A stretch of 18,249 nucleotides of DNA from Haemophilus sp. (GCA_019423005.1 JAHZCF010000122.1:1-18249), one strand, 5' to 3'; counted from the first letter of the stretch, positions 8,601 to 15,281 are shown. Notes: generated from the letters alone by a model not told the origin. A program made the numbers and translations.

Positions 8601-9551
8601 GCCGAATCCATGAATTTGGACGAGCTAAAATTCAACTTAAAAGATCGTGTGCAGGAAAGTATTTCTGCTGTGGCAGATGATGGTATTGAACAAAGCGGGC
8701 TGCATATTTGGAGCTTTGCAGATTTACCACAATGCTACGAACAAAAACAACGTGGTTTCAGCGTCAAAGCGTTTCCGGCCATCGTAGATGAAAAAGATGC
8801 GGTTGGTATCAAACTATTTGAAACAGAGTTTGAGCAATCGGTGGCGATGCAGCAAGGTTTGCGCCGCTTATTGTTGCTCAATGTGCCGTCACCGATTAAA
8901 TATCTGCATGAAAAATTGCCGAATAAGGCTAAATTGGGTCTGTATTTTACTCCGTTCGGTCGTGTGTTGGATTTGATTGATGACTGTATCGCTTGTGCGG
9001 TGGATAAACTGATTGCCGATTTTGGCGGGTTTGTTTGGGATGAAGCAGGCTTTGAAAAATTGCGTGATTTTGTACGAGAAAACCTTAACGAAGTGACCGT
9101 CGATATTGCACAGAAAGTGGAGCAAATCCTATCCCTTAACCATGCCTTAAACCAACGTTTAAAAGGCAAAATGGATTTCACCATGGCCTTTGCCTTTTCC
9201 GATATTAAGGCGCAGTTAAGCGGATTGATTTATCCAGGTTTTGTGCAAAAGAGCGGTTATGATCGCCTACCAGATTTACAGCGCTATCTACAAGCCGTTG
9301 ATAAACGTATTGATAAATTAGCTCAAGATGTAAATCGCGATCGTGCGGCGATGCTACGCGTGGAACAAGTACAACAGGCTTACCAACAATTGCTCGCTAA
9401 ACTGCCAAAATCTAAACCAATTTCTGATGAAGTGGTAGAAATTCGCTATATGATTGAGGAATTGCGTGTGAGTTTATTTGCTCAGCAATTAGGCACGAAG
9501 TATCAGGTGTCTGATAAGCGGATTTTGAATTTAATTTCACAATTAGGATAG
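5637..9551 (+). CDS. hrpA: HrpA, DEAH-box ATP-dependent RNA helicase
   Basis: At 1304 residues it has the full length of E. coli HrpA (1300). The helicase core shows Walker A GETGSGKT at 106-113, DEAH at 203-206, SAT at 235-237 and motif VI QRKGRCGRV at 398-406. The helicase-associated HA2 and OB-type regions should follow at about 460-680, then the long DUF3418-type C-terminal part special to HrpA. HrpA works on RNA in the cytoplasm; in E. coli it has been linked to fimbrial mRNA processing and to rescue of stalled ribosomes. The start codon overlaps the stop of UPF0382. Codon use and base composition match the neighbouring core genes (27 of 60 bases are G or C at 8941-9000). Uptake signals are at 5846-5854 and 7521-7529. 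No terminator separates it from the next gene, only 7 bases. Confidence 0.97.
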   Translation: MKNKSVKRELNPIQQSLFSKLKDIMLVDQRRLSARIHGIGKIKSQEAQQAVAAEIQMQIEQAQLRVENRKSAVKNPIVFPESLPVSQRKAEIQKLLSEHQVIVVAGETGSGKTTQLPKMCLELGFGNLGMIGHTQPRRIAARSVAARIAEELETELGDLVGYKVRFNDQISDDTQIKLMTDGILLAEIQNDRFLNQYSCLIIDEAHERSLNNDFILGYLKQLLPRRRDLKLIITSATIDVERFSKHFNNAPVIEVSGRTYPVEVRYRPVVEEDDQDQLQGILNAVDELQAEGRGDILIFMNGEREIRDTAEALQKQNLKHTEILPLFARLSAQEQNKIFHPSGLNRIVLATNVAETSLTVPGIKYVIDPGTARISRYSYRTKVQRLPIEPISQASANQRKGRCGRVSEGICIRLYSEEDFNSRPEFTDPEILRTNLASVILQMTALGLDDIEAFPFVDAPDKRHIQDGIKLLEELGAFEMVRTKAGEKRQLTAAGRQLSQLPVDPRLAKMLLSAVSQGALHEVMIIVAALSIQDPRERPQEKQQASDEKHRRFADKKSDFLAFLNLWRYLQEQQKELSKNQFRRQCQKDFLNYLRIREWQDIYHQIRLTVREMGLPINSEKAEYQQIHTALLSGLLSHIGLKEVEKQQYLGARNAHFAIFPNSVLFKKQPKWVMAAELVETSKLWGRMVAEIEPEWIEPLAEHLIKKSYSELRWSKSRGAVIADEKVMLYGVPIVAARPVNYGSIDPTVSREIFIQSALVEGDWNTKHKFFKENQRLVREVEELEHKSRRRDILVDDRTLFEFYDQRIGTEVVSQKHFDTWWKKAQQKDPELLNFERSFLINDDAEQVSKLDFPNFWHQGNLKLKLTYQFEPGTDADGVTVHIPLPLLNQVEMTGFDWQIPGLREELVIALIKSLPKSYRRNFVPAPNYAQAFLSRAVPLEKPLLDTLIYELRRMTGVTVEAEHWNWEQIPSHLKMTFRVVDENGKKIAESMNLDELKFNLKDRVQESISAVADDGIEQSGLHIWSFADLPQCYEQKQRGFSVKAFPAIVDEKDAVGIKLFETEFEQSVAMQQGLRRLLLLNVPSPIKYLHEKLPNKAKLGLYFTPFGRVLDLIDDCIACAVDKLIADFGGFVWDEAGFEKLRDFVRENLNEVTVDIAQKVEQILSLNHALNQRLKGKMDFTMAFAFSDIKAQLSGLIYPGFVQKSGYDRLPDLQRYLQAVDKRIDKLAQDVNRDRAAMLRVEQVQQAYQQLLAKLPKSKPISDEVVEIRYMIEELRVSLFAQQLGTKYQVSDKRILNLISQLG

Positions 9552-9558
9552 ATAAGCT

Positions 9559-11031
9559 ATGAGACTAGAAGAAGTTAAGGAACGAGGTAAATTTAAATTT
9601 ATAACTAATGATGGAGAGTCTTTACATTTCTTTGGTCAGCTATTTATTTTTAATGGAGGAAAAGGAGAGATTTTTCTTTCTGTAGATGATGTATCAATAT
9701 TGCCCTATACACTTAATGATGAAGAGACATTTAATTTGATAGGGCAATTTAATACTCTTAATAATTGTATCTTCACAGGTTGTTTTATAAGTTCTCAGCC
9801 ACGACGAGGCAGTGGTGAAATTAAAATAACATTTAATAATGCTTTATTAAAATTAGATGACAAGGTATTTAACACCCAAGTTAAGCTATTAAATAATAAA
9901 CTAAATATAAAACCTAATGGAATTCAGATTTATATTAATAATCTTGATTTATGGGCGATAGATTTTGATGTATTTGATATTGTTAATGAAAATAACATGG
10001 TTTCTTTAACTTGTAATATGAGGAATGATATTGTTTTATATCAAGATGAATTTGTAATTATTTCTATTTTATTTGCTTATGATTATTCGATTTCCCCAGA
10101 AGTTGAGGGAGCTAGAATATCAGAGCATCCTTACATAGAGATAAATAAGAAAGAAGGAGCATTTAATAATGTAGATGAGCTATGGGATTATCTACATAAA
10201 ATCACTTCATTAATTTCAATTTTATTAGGGGAGGAAGCCTATATTAATTCAATAAACGCCATTTTTATTGAGGACGGCCATAGATGTTACTCTCCTTTTA
10301 TTTTTGAAATGGATCTTGTAAAGACTAATCAAGTTCTATTGGGTTGGCATGATATTAATTTTAGTTTGAATGATGTAATTAGAATTAATAAAGAGGTTGA
10401 TATTTTTTCAACTTGGATGACTAGATTTGATGAAATCTCTCCGAGCATTGAATTATATAGAACTTATAAAAAACTTAATAATAAATATTCTGAAATTAAT
10501 TTTTTATGGATGGCTCAAATCATAGAAGCACTACACAGACGAATAAATGATAGAAAGGAATATGCAGTAGCTGACTATGAGAAAATGTGTAATAAGTTGA
10601 GGGAGTGTTGCCCTAAAGAATATCTAACTTGGCTAGAACCAAGATTAAAGTATGGAAATGAAATAAGTTTTAAATCAAGATTAGGTGAGTTCATGGATGA
10701 TACAAAGAACACATTAAATAATCAACCATTCGATGATTACTCTATGAAACTTGATTTTTCGGATAAAGAATTTGGAAAGTTTGTTAGCGATATTGTTAGA
10801 TATCGAAATTATTATACTCACTATGATCCATCAATGAAAAAGACGAACATTCAAAGAGCGAAGAAGTTAATTGCATTAAGGTCGTTATTAGAGCTGATAT
10901 TATTAATTCAGATTTTTAAATTTATTGGTTTAACAGATAAAAATTTAGGTATCATCCTTTTTAAATGGCAGAATAGAATGGGAAAATTATTAAGAAAGAC
11001 TAAATTTTTATTGAAAAAGTATTATAAATGA
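9559..11031 (+). CDS. ApeA-like HEPN-domain protein, probable anti-phage ribonuclease
   Basis: This 490-residue cytosolic protein has no signal peptide. I read it as a member of the ApeA group: a beta-rich N-terminal domain joined to an Apea-like HEPN domain. The C-terminal helical part carries RYRNYYTH at 414-421. This fits the HEPN catalytic pattern as R416-x4-H421 (RN-x3-H), or R414-x6-H421. The N-terminus has the look of the ApeA N-terminal domain: a short GKFKF strand, FFGQLF near 24-29, then a G-x-I-x-L strand at 36-40 and IGQFN at 61-65. ApeA proteins are single-gene phage defences, and HEPN domains are metal-independent RNases. The gene is strikingly AT-rich (14 of 60 bases G or C at 9841-9900), uses AT-ending codons and has no uptake signal. 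All this points to acquisition by transfer. TTAGGA ten bases before the ATG is the likely ribosome site. It has no visible promoter of its own and probably shares the hrpA transcript. Family assignment is moderate; activity is inferred. Confidence 0.65.
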   Translation: MRLEEVKERGKFKFITNDGESLHFFGQLFIFNGGKGEIFLSVDDVSILPYTLNDEETFNLIGQFNTLNNCIFTGCFISSQPRRGSGEIKITFNNALLKLDDKVFNTQVKLLNNKLNIKPNGIQIYINNLDLWAIDFDVFDIVNENNMVSLTCNMRNDIVLYQDEFVIISILFAYDYSISPEVEGARISEHPYIEINKKEGAFNNVDELWDYLHKITSLISILLGEEAYINSINAIFIEDGHRCYSPFIFEMDLVKTNQVLLGWHDINFSLNDVIRINKEVDIFSTWMTRFDEISPSIELYRTYKKLNNKYSEINFLWMAQIIEALHRRINDRKEYAVADYEKMCNKLRECCPKEYLTWLEPRLKYGNEISFKSRLGEFMDDTKNTLNNQPFDDYSMKLDFSDKEFGKFVSDIVRYRNYYTHYDPSMKKTNIQRAKKLIALRSLLELILLIQIFKFIGLTDKNLGIILFKWQNRMGKLLRKTKFLLKKYYK

Positions 11032-11145
11032 TATCTAAATACCATACATTTCCTTTATAACAATGAGTACAGGCTTTAGGGGCTATCAAGTTTGCTACCT
11101 CCAAAAACATCCCCAAAAACCAACCGCACTTTCTCCCCAAAATCT

Positions 11146-11167
11146 TTTTGTGATCTACCTCAAATTT
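11146..11167 (+). promoter_or_regulatory. CRP (CRP-N type) binding site upstream of dcuC
   Basis: The core TGTGA-TCTACC-TCAAA matches TGTGA-N6-TCACA at nine of ten positions, with T-rich flanks as in the 22-base consensus. Its centre is about 71.5 bases upstream of the start predicted from the -10 at 11216, a usual class I position. This suggests cAMP-dependent activation of dcuC when preferred sugars are scarce. Confidence 0.65.
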
Positions 11168-11215
11168 TCGTATTGAACTGATTTACAACTGCCAATTCAA
11201 TCGCTATCTTGCTGA

Positions 11216-11221
11216 TATTAT
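11216..11221 (+). promoter_or_regulatory. Candidate -10 of the dcuC promoter
   Basis: TATTAT lies 22 bases before the dcuC start codon. No good -35 is seen at 16-18 bases, as expected for an activator-dependent promoter. The region is AT-rich, so the exact hexamer is uncertain. The ribosome site is AGAGG at 11233-11237. Confidence 0.4.
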
Positions 11222-11243
11222 TATTTTAATAAAGAGGTAAATT

Positions 11244-12602
11244 ATGGATCTGATTATAGGTTTGATTGCCATTGTCTTGGTGGCATATTATATCGTGAAA
11301 GGCTATTCAGCGACCGGTGTGTTGATGTTCGGTGGCTTGGTCTTGTTATTCATTTCAGTGCTGATGGGACATTCGATTTTACCGGAAGGCGTGAAAAGCA
11401 CAGGTTCCACCTATTTTGATATTTTAGAATATGTGAAATATCTACTCGGTAATCGTGGTGGCGGCTTAGGCTTGATGATTATGGTGTTATGTGGTTTCTC
11501 TGTGTACATGACCCATCTTGGCGCGAACGATGTAGTGGTGAAACTAGTCTCAAAACCACTCAAAAATATCCGTTCACCTTATATTTTAATGGTGTTTGCT
11601 TACTTCCTTGCATGTTTGATGTCTTTTGCCGTGGCATCTGCAACGGGTTTAGGCGTGTTATTAATGGCAACATTGTTCCCTGTAATGGTAAACGTGGGGA
11701 TTTCACGTGGGGCTGCGGCAGCAATTTGTGCATCGCCAATTTCCATTATCCTTTCTCCAACATCGGGCGATGTGGTGCTTTCTGCTGAAATTTCAAAAAT
11801 TCCTTTAGGTGAGTTTGCCTTTGGCACCGCATTGCCGGTTTCAATTTTTGCTATTCTAGGGATTGCTGTGGCGCATTTCTTCTGGCAGCGTTATTTAGAT
11901 AAAAAAGAAGGCGTGCAAGTAGAACGTTTGAATGCAGATGAAATTAAAACTACTGCACCAAACTATTATGCGATTTTGCCATTATTACCCATTATTGGCG
12001 TATTGATTTTTGACGGTAAATGGGGCTTACCAAATTTACACATCGTTACCGTAATGGTGCTTTGCTTTATCATTACTGCCATAGTGGATTTCTTACGTAG
12101 CTTCAACGCCAAACAAACCTTTGATAACCTCGTGGTGGCATATCGTGGTATGGCCGATGCCTTTGCGGGCGTGGTGATGCTTTTAGTAGCAGCGGGTGTA
12201 TTTGCACAAAGTTTAAGTACAATTGGCTTTATCACTAATTTAATCGACTCTGCGCAATCCTTCGGCGGTTCAGCATTCTTTATGATGTTAGTGCTTGCGG
12301 TGATTACCATTTTAGCCACCATGGCGACGGGTTCAGGTAATGCGGCATTCTATGCTTTTGCAGAATTAATTCCAAAATTAGCCACTCAAATGGGCGTTAA
12401 CCCAGCATTCTTAACCATTCCAATGTTACAAGCCTCTAACTTAGGTCGTGGTTTATCACCGGTTTCTGGAGTGGTTGTAGCGGTATCTGGTATGGGAAAC
12501 ATCTCACCATTTGAAATCGTAAAACGTATGTCTGTCCCAATGTTGGTTGGTTTTATTTGTGTGATTATCGGCACAGAAATCTTTGTTTCCGTTGCCGCCT
12601 AA
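11244..12602 (+). CDS. dcuC: DcuC, anaerobic C4-dicarboxylate (succinate) transporter
   Basis: The 452-residue, highly hydrophobic product follows E. coli DcuC (461 residues) from end to end. Shared marks are YIVKGYSATGVL at 16-27, YMTHLGANDVVVKL at 88-101, the long conserved block 132-165 with GVLLMATLFPVMVN and GISRGAAAAICASP, AHFFWQRYLDKKE, and SNLGRGLSPVSGVVVAV near the C-terminus. DcuC moves fumarate, malate and succinate across the inner membrane and in E. coli mainly exports succinate during fermentation. Its presence suits a facultative organism using fumarate as electron acceptor. The ATG is set by AGAGG six bases upstream. A CRP site lies upstream; no convincing FNR site was found. 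Base use returns to the core-gene pattern after the AT-rich HEPN gene. A terminator follows at once. Confidence 0.96.
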   Translation: MDLIIGLIAIVLVAYYIVKGYSATGVLMFGGLVLLFISVLMGHSILPEGVKSTGSTYFDILEYVKYLLGNRGGGLGLMIMVLCGFSVYMTHLGANDVVVKLVSKPLKNIRSPYILMVFAYFLACLMSFAVASATGLGVLLMATLFPVMVNVGISRGAAAAICASPISIILSPTSGDVVLSAEISKIPLGEFAFGTALPVSIFAILGIAVAHFFWQRYLDKKEGVQVERLNADEIKTTAPNYYAILPLLPIIGVLIFDGKWGLPNLHIVTVMVLCFIITAIVDFLRSFNAKQTFDNLVVAYRGMADAFAGVVMLLVAAGVFAQSLSTIGFITNLIDSAQSFGGSAFFMMLVLAVITILATMATGSGNAAFYAFAELIPKLATQMGVNPAFLTIPMLQASNLGRGLSPVSGVVVAVSGMGNISPFEIVKRMSVPMLVGFICVIIGTEIFVSVAA

Positions 12603-12613
12603 TTTGATAGGTA

Positions 12614-12650
12614 AAAAAGAAGGGCTGATAGTGATATCAGCCCTTTTGTT
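12614..12650. terminator. Bidirectional terminator between dcuC and folK
   Basis: AAGGGCTGATA 12620-12630 pairs perfectly with TATCAGCCCTT 12635-12645 around a GTGA loop. A T-rich tract follows on the right and an A-rich tract lies on the left, so it can end both dcuC and the opposing folK transcript. Confidence 0.93.
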
Positions 12651-12655
12651 TTGCG

Positions 12656-13159
12656 TTAAGCGCGGTCAATTTTCTCGCTGTTTTTGATTTTATGCATTTG
12701 ATGATTTTCGAAGGCTTTCACCAAATCGGCGACTTTTTCACCTTCCGGTAAAACCAAATCTTGTGCGATATCATTAAGCGGCACAATCACGAATTCGCGG
12801 TTTTTCATATCATAATGAGGCACGGTTAAGCGTTCATTTTGAATGATTTGATCGCCGTAAAGCAGAATATCCAAATCCAGTGTACGCTCACCCCAACGAC
12901 GTAAACGCACGCGACCTTGTTCATTTTCGATGCGTTGTAATTCATCGAGCAAGGCTAAAGGTGGGCGAGTGGTTTCGATCATCGCCACCGCATTCACATA
13001 ATCAGGTTGATCTTGCGGGCCTAATGGTTTGCTTTGATAGAATCCGCTGACAGATTTTAATTCGGTATTAGGCAGCGAAGAAATTGCCTCTAATGCCGAA
13101 TTTAATTGATCTGTAGGCGTATTTAAATTGCTGCCAAGGGCGATATACACTTGAACCAT
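12656..13159 (-). CDS. folK: FolK, 6-hydroxymethyl-7,8-dihydropterin pyrophosphokinase
   Basis: FolK transfers pyrophosphate from ATP to hydroxymethyl-dihydropterin, the step before dihydropteroate synthase in folate synthesis. The 167-residue product has the N-terminal ALGSN at 7-11 and the family signature RRWGERTLDLDILLYGD at 87-103. Its two aspartates, D95 and D97, are the Mg2+ ligands and fall at the same numbers as in E. coli HPPK. VPHYDMKNREFVIVPL at 113-128 is the conserved catalytic-loop region. The ATG overlaps the last base of the pcnB stop codon (TAATG), the usual pcnB-folK coupling, so it is probably translated from the pcnB message. The C-terminus extends a few basic residues past the usual end (E. 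coli HPPK is about 159). It is the last gene of the dksA-pcnB-folK cluster and ends 5 bases from the shared terminator. Confidence 0.97.
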   Translation of the reverse strand: MVQVYIALGSNLNTPTDQLNSALEAISSLPNTELKSVSGFYQSKPLGPQDQPDYVNAVAMIETTRPPLALLDELQRIENEQGRVRLRRWGERTLDLDILLYGDQIIQNERLTVPHYDMKNREFVIVPLNDIAQDLVLPEGEKVADLVKAFENHQMHKIKNSEKIDRA

Positions 13160-14655
13160 TAGTTAGCCGCCTTAGGTTTACGTCTGCGATAATATTTTTT
13201 CTTTGGTGCAGGATGCAATTTTTGTTGCTCTTGAACCAATTGGCGACGTTGTTCTTGATTGCTGAGTTGGTACTCATGCCACCATTTTGCGAGTTCAACG
13301 GTTTCACCGCCTTCCACTTCAGCACGCATCGCCAATAAATCAAAGGCTGCACGGAATTTTTGATGTTCCATCGTGCGAGCAGGGTGAGAACCCGTGCGTT
13401 TAAGCAATTGTAATTGCAACATCCAAATATCACGAATAACGGATGTATGACGACGAGGTGCGGCTAATGATCGGCATAATTGATCAAGCACTTCATTTGC
13501 CGCAAGGGCATAGGCATCGTGATTGTTTAAGCCACCTTCATTTTTCAGCACATCCACTTTTTCGCGTAATGGATACCAGAAGAATGCCGCAAATAAAAAG
13601 GCTGGATTAATACGTAATTTATCGGCAATACGTTCATCAGTTGAATTTAACGAAGTTAAAATCATGCGCTCCGCAAGGCTGTCTTCTTTTTCGGTGAAAT
13701 AAGGCGTTAAGCTCGGGAAAAGCTGTTCAAATAAGCCATATTGACGAAGCAATTTATAGGTTTTTACACCATTGCCAGACTGCAATAATTTTAAGCTTTC
13801 ATCGAATAAACGCGCTGGTGGAATATTTTTCAGCAATGGTGCAAGCTCACGAATTGGTTGTTCACTTGGTTTTTCCAAGAACATATCCAATTTCGCCATA
13901 AAGCGCACAGAGCGTAGCATACGCACAGGATCTTCTTGATAACGAGTCACTGGATCGCCAATCAGACGTAATTTCCCGTTTTTCAGATCATCAATTCCGT
14001 TGAAGTAATCACGCAAGGTATTATCTTGCAGATTGTAGTAAAGCGCGTTTACAGTGAAATCACGGCGTTCCGCATCTTGCTCAATGGTGCCGTACACATT
14101 ATCACGCAGTAACATCCCTTCATCGCTTTGTTTCGCTTGATTTTCGCTGCGCGCATCGGAATGGCTAGCACGGAATGTGGCCACTTCGATCACATCGCGA
14201 CCAAACATAATATGCGCAAGACGGAAACGACGACCGACTAAACGGCACTGACGTTGGAATACCGCTTGAATTTGGTCTGGACGAGCGTTTGTTGCCACAT
14301 CAAAATCTTTTGGATGTTTACCTAATAATAAATCACGCAAACAGCCCCCTACGATATAAGCCTCATAACCTTGGCGTTGCAATTTTTCTACCACAGTAAT
14401 GGCATTACGACTAAACATACGTGGATTAATGCCGAAATGAGAGGCTTTCACGCTATGTTTGTCGTAACGAGACACTTGAGTGTTGGTTTTTTTATGGTGA
14501 GAAGAGGACGGGGCGATCTTGGGTTGTGAACGCTCTGTTTTTGAAACGTTAGATTTTTTGCTTTTTGGCTCCGTTTTTGGAACGGGCGAATTTATATTGG
14601 TTTCGGTTTCTTTTTTAGTTTTTTTACCAAATAAATTTTTTATATAAGTAAGAAT
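13159..14655 (-). CDS. pcnB: PcnB, poly(A) polymerase I, with an ATT start codon
   Basis: PcnB adds poly(A) tails to RNA 3' ends, marking them for decay. I place the start at the ATT at 14655-14653, giving 498 residues. The new N-terminus MLTYIKNLFGKK aligns with MFTRVANFCRK of E. coli PcnB, whose start is also AUU. GGAG lies six bases upstream. An in-frame TAA sits two codons before this ATT, so the frame cannot begin further out. The first usual start codon, a GTG at 14475, has no ribosome site and would remove 60 residues. In this numbering the nucleotidyltransferase motif GGCLRDLLLG is at 103-112 and the metal-binding DFD at 117-119. RRDFTVNALYY and EDPVRMLRSVRF follow. The C-terminus is strongly basic (KKKYYRRRK), suited to RNA binding. 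The extension at about 10-60 is Lys/Ser/Pro-rich and probably unstructured. An AUU start implies low, IF3-sensitive expression. Confidence 0.93.
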   Translation of the reverse strand: MLTYIKNLFGKKTKKETETNINSPVPKTEPKSKKSNVSKTERSQPKIAPSSSHHKKTNTQVSRYDKHSVKASHFGINPRMFSRNAITVVEKLQRQGYEAYIVGGCLRDLLLGKHPKDFDVATNARPDQIQAVFQRQCRLVGRRFRLAHIMFGRDVIEVATFRASHSDARSENQAKQSDEGMLLRDNVYGTIEQDAERRDFTVNALYYNLQDNTLRDYFNGIDDLKNGKLRLIGDPVTRYQEDPVRMLRSVRFMAKLDMFLEKPSEQPIRELAPLLKNIPPARLFDESLKLLQSGNGVKTYKLLRQYGLFEQLFPSLTPYFTEKEDSLAERMILTSLNSTDERIADKLRINPAFLFAAFFWYPLREKVDVLKNEGGLNNHDAYALAANEVLDQLCRSLAAPRRHTSVIRDIWMLQLQLLKRTGSHPARTMEHQKFRAAFDLLAMRAEVEGGETVELAKWWHEYQLSNQEQRRQLVQEQQKLHPAPKKKYYRRRKPKAAN

Positions 14656-14665
14656 AATTTACTCC
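14653..14665 (-). promoter_or_regulatory. Ribosome site and ATT start codon of pcnB
   Basis: Read on the minus strand: GGAG, six bases, ATT. The first of two tandem ATT codons (14658-14656) is only three bases from GGAG and follows an in-frame TAA directly, so the second ATT is the better start. No ATG, GTG or TTG occurs in frame for the next 59 codons. Confidence 0.85.
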
Positions 14666-14701
14666 ATTCTCTATGTTCAATACGCATTTGATAAAAACAC
14701 G

Positions 14702-14731
14702 AAAAGTGCGGTTGTTTTTGACCGCACTTTT
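14702..14731 (-). terminator. Uptake-signal dyad acting as terminator after dksA
   Basis: Two inverted uptake signals, at 14704-14712 and 14721-14729, form an 11-base-pair stem with an 8-base loop and short T-runs on both sides. It lies 21 bases after the dksA stop and 47 bases before the pcnB start. It could attenuate read-through from dksA into pcnB. Confidence 0.75.
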
Positions 14732-14752
14732 TTGTTGGGTTACTTAAATAAA

Positions 14753-15190
14753 TTAACCTGCGACTTGTTTTTCACGAATTTCAGCAAGAGTTTTGCAATC
14801 GATACAAAGATCAGCAGTAGGGCGTGCTTCTAAACGACGAATGCCAATTTCTTCGCCACAAGAATCACAATAACCGAAATCATCGGTATCTAATTTTTTC
14901 AATGTGTATTCAATCTTTTTCATTAATTTACGTTCACGATCGCGGTTACGTAATTCAAGACTGAATTCTTCTTCTTGCGTCGCACGGTCAGCCGGATCAG
15001 GGAAGTTTGATGCTTCATCTTGCATGTGAGCAACTGTTCTTGATGCTTCTTCCACAATTTGCTCGTGCCACGCAGTTAAAATTTTTCTGAAATGAAGAAT
15101 TTGATCTTCATTCATGTATTCTTCATCTTTCTTTGGTTGATAAGGTGTAACACCGGCTAAATCCAGCAAACTTAGAGATGCCTTAGACAT
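14753..15190 (-). CDS. dksA: DksA, RNA polymerase-binding stringent-response factor
   Basis: DksA enters the RNA polymerase secondary channel and, with ppGpp, represses rRNA promoters and activates amino-acid promoters. The 145-residue protein has a globular start, a long coiled-coil hairpin (about 28-102) and a C-terminal four-cysteine zinc finger at C108, C111, C129 and C132, with the same spacing as E. coli DksA (114, 117, 135, 138). The coiled-coil tip DPADRA keeps the key acidic residue and alanine (D68, A70, matching D74 and A76 in E. coli). The ATG has an ideal GGAG six bases upstream. A -35/-10 promoter about 105-140 bases upstream gives a long leader. It is the first gene of the cluster continuing with pcnB and folK, separated from them by an uptake-signal hairpin. 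No gluQ lies between dksA and pcnB, unlike E. coli. Confidence 0.98.
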   Translation of the reverse strand: MSKASLSLLDLAGVTPYQPKKDEEYMNEDQILHFRKILTAWHEQIVEEASRTVAHMQDEASNFPDPADRATQEEEFSLELRNRDRERKLMKKIEYTLKKLDTDDFGYCDSCGEEIGIRRLEARPTADLCIDCKTLAEIREKQVAG

Positions 15191-15248
15191 TGATAACTCC
15201 TAATGTAGTAAAGATTTTAACGACTTCCTGTCTTGTTGTTTTGATTGA

Positions 15249-15281
15249 TTCTTATCGGCTAAAAAATAGCTGACATAAGAA
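15249..15281 (-). promoter_or_regulatory. Hairpin in the dksA leader
   Basis: In the predicted leader RNA, UUCUUA pairs with UAAGAA and an inner stem UC/GA plus GCUA/UAGC closes on a U-rich loop, with one bulge and one mismatch. A second small hairpin (CCCU/AGGG at 15282-15297) would sit at the very 5' end. No T-run follows, so it is not a terminator. Its role is unknown. Confidence 0.4.

Larger units (their letters stand above)
11032..11243. other. Gap between the HEPN gene and dcuC
   Basis: No gene and no intrinsic terminator were seen after the HEPN gene. Composition changes near 11070-11100 from AT-rich to ordinary. CCAAAAAC occurs twice, at 11101-11108 and 11113-11120, right before an uptake signal at 11123-11131. 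This may mark the right edge of the acquired segment. The rest is the dcuC control region. Confidence 0.5.

Noticed and set aside
11035..11125. A short minus-strand reading (around an ATG at 11110-11108) that looked like a remnant gene
   Set aside because: Only a few dozen codons, no ribosome site, no recognisable protein; it runs into the end of the HEPN gene antisense. Treated as chance.
11172..11190. Possible FNR site upstream of dcuC (TTGAACTGATTTAC)
   Set aside because: Only the left half resembles TTGAT; the right half does not match ATCAA.
13068..13433. A 121-codon minus-strand frame spanning the folK-pcnB junction
   Set aside because: It overlaps two certain genes in another frame and has no ribosome site or family resemblance.
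14475..14475. GTG at 14475 as the pcnB start
   Set aside because: No ribosome site precedes it, and the 60 in-frame codons upstream encode an N-terminus matching E. coli PcnB behind GGAG-N6-ATT.
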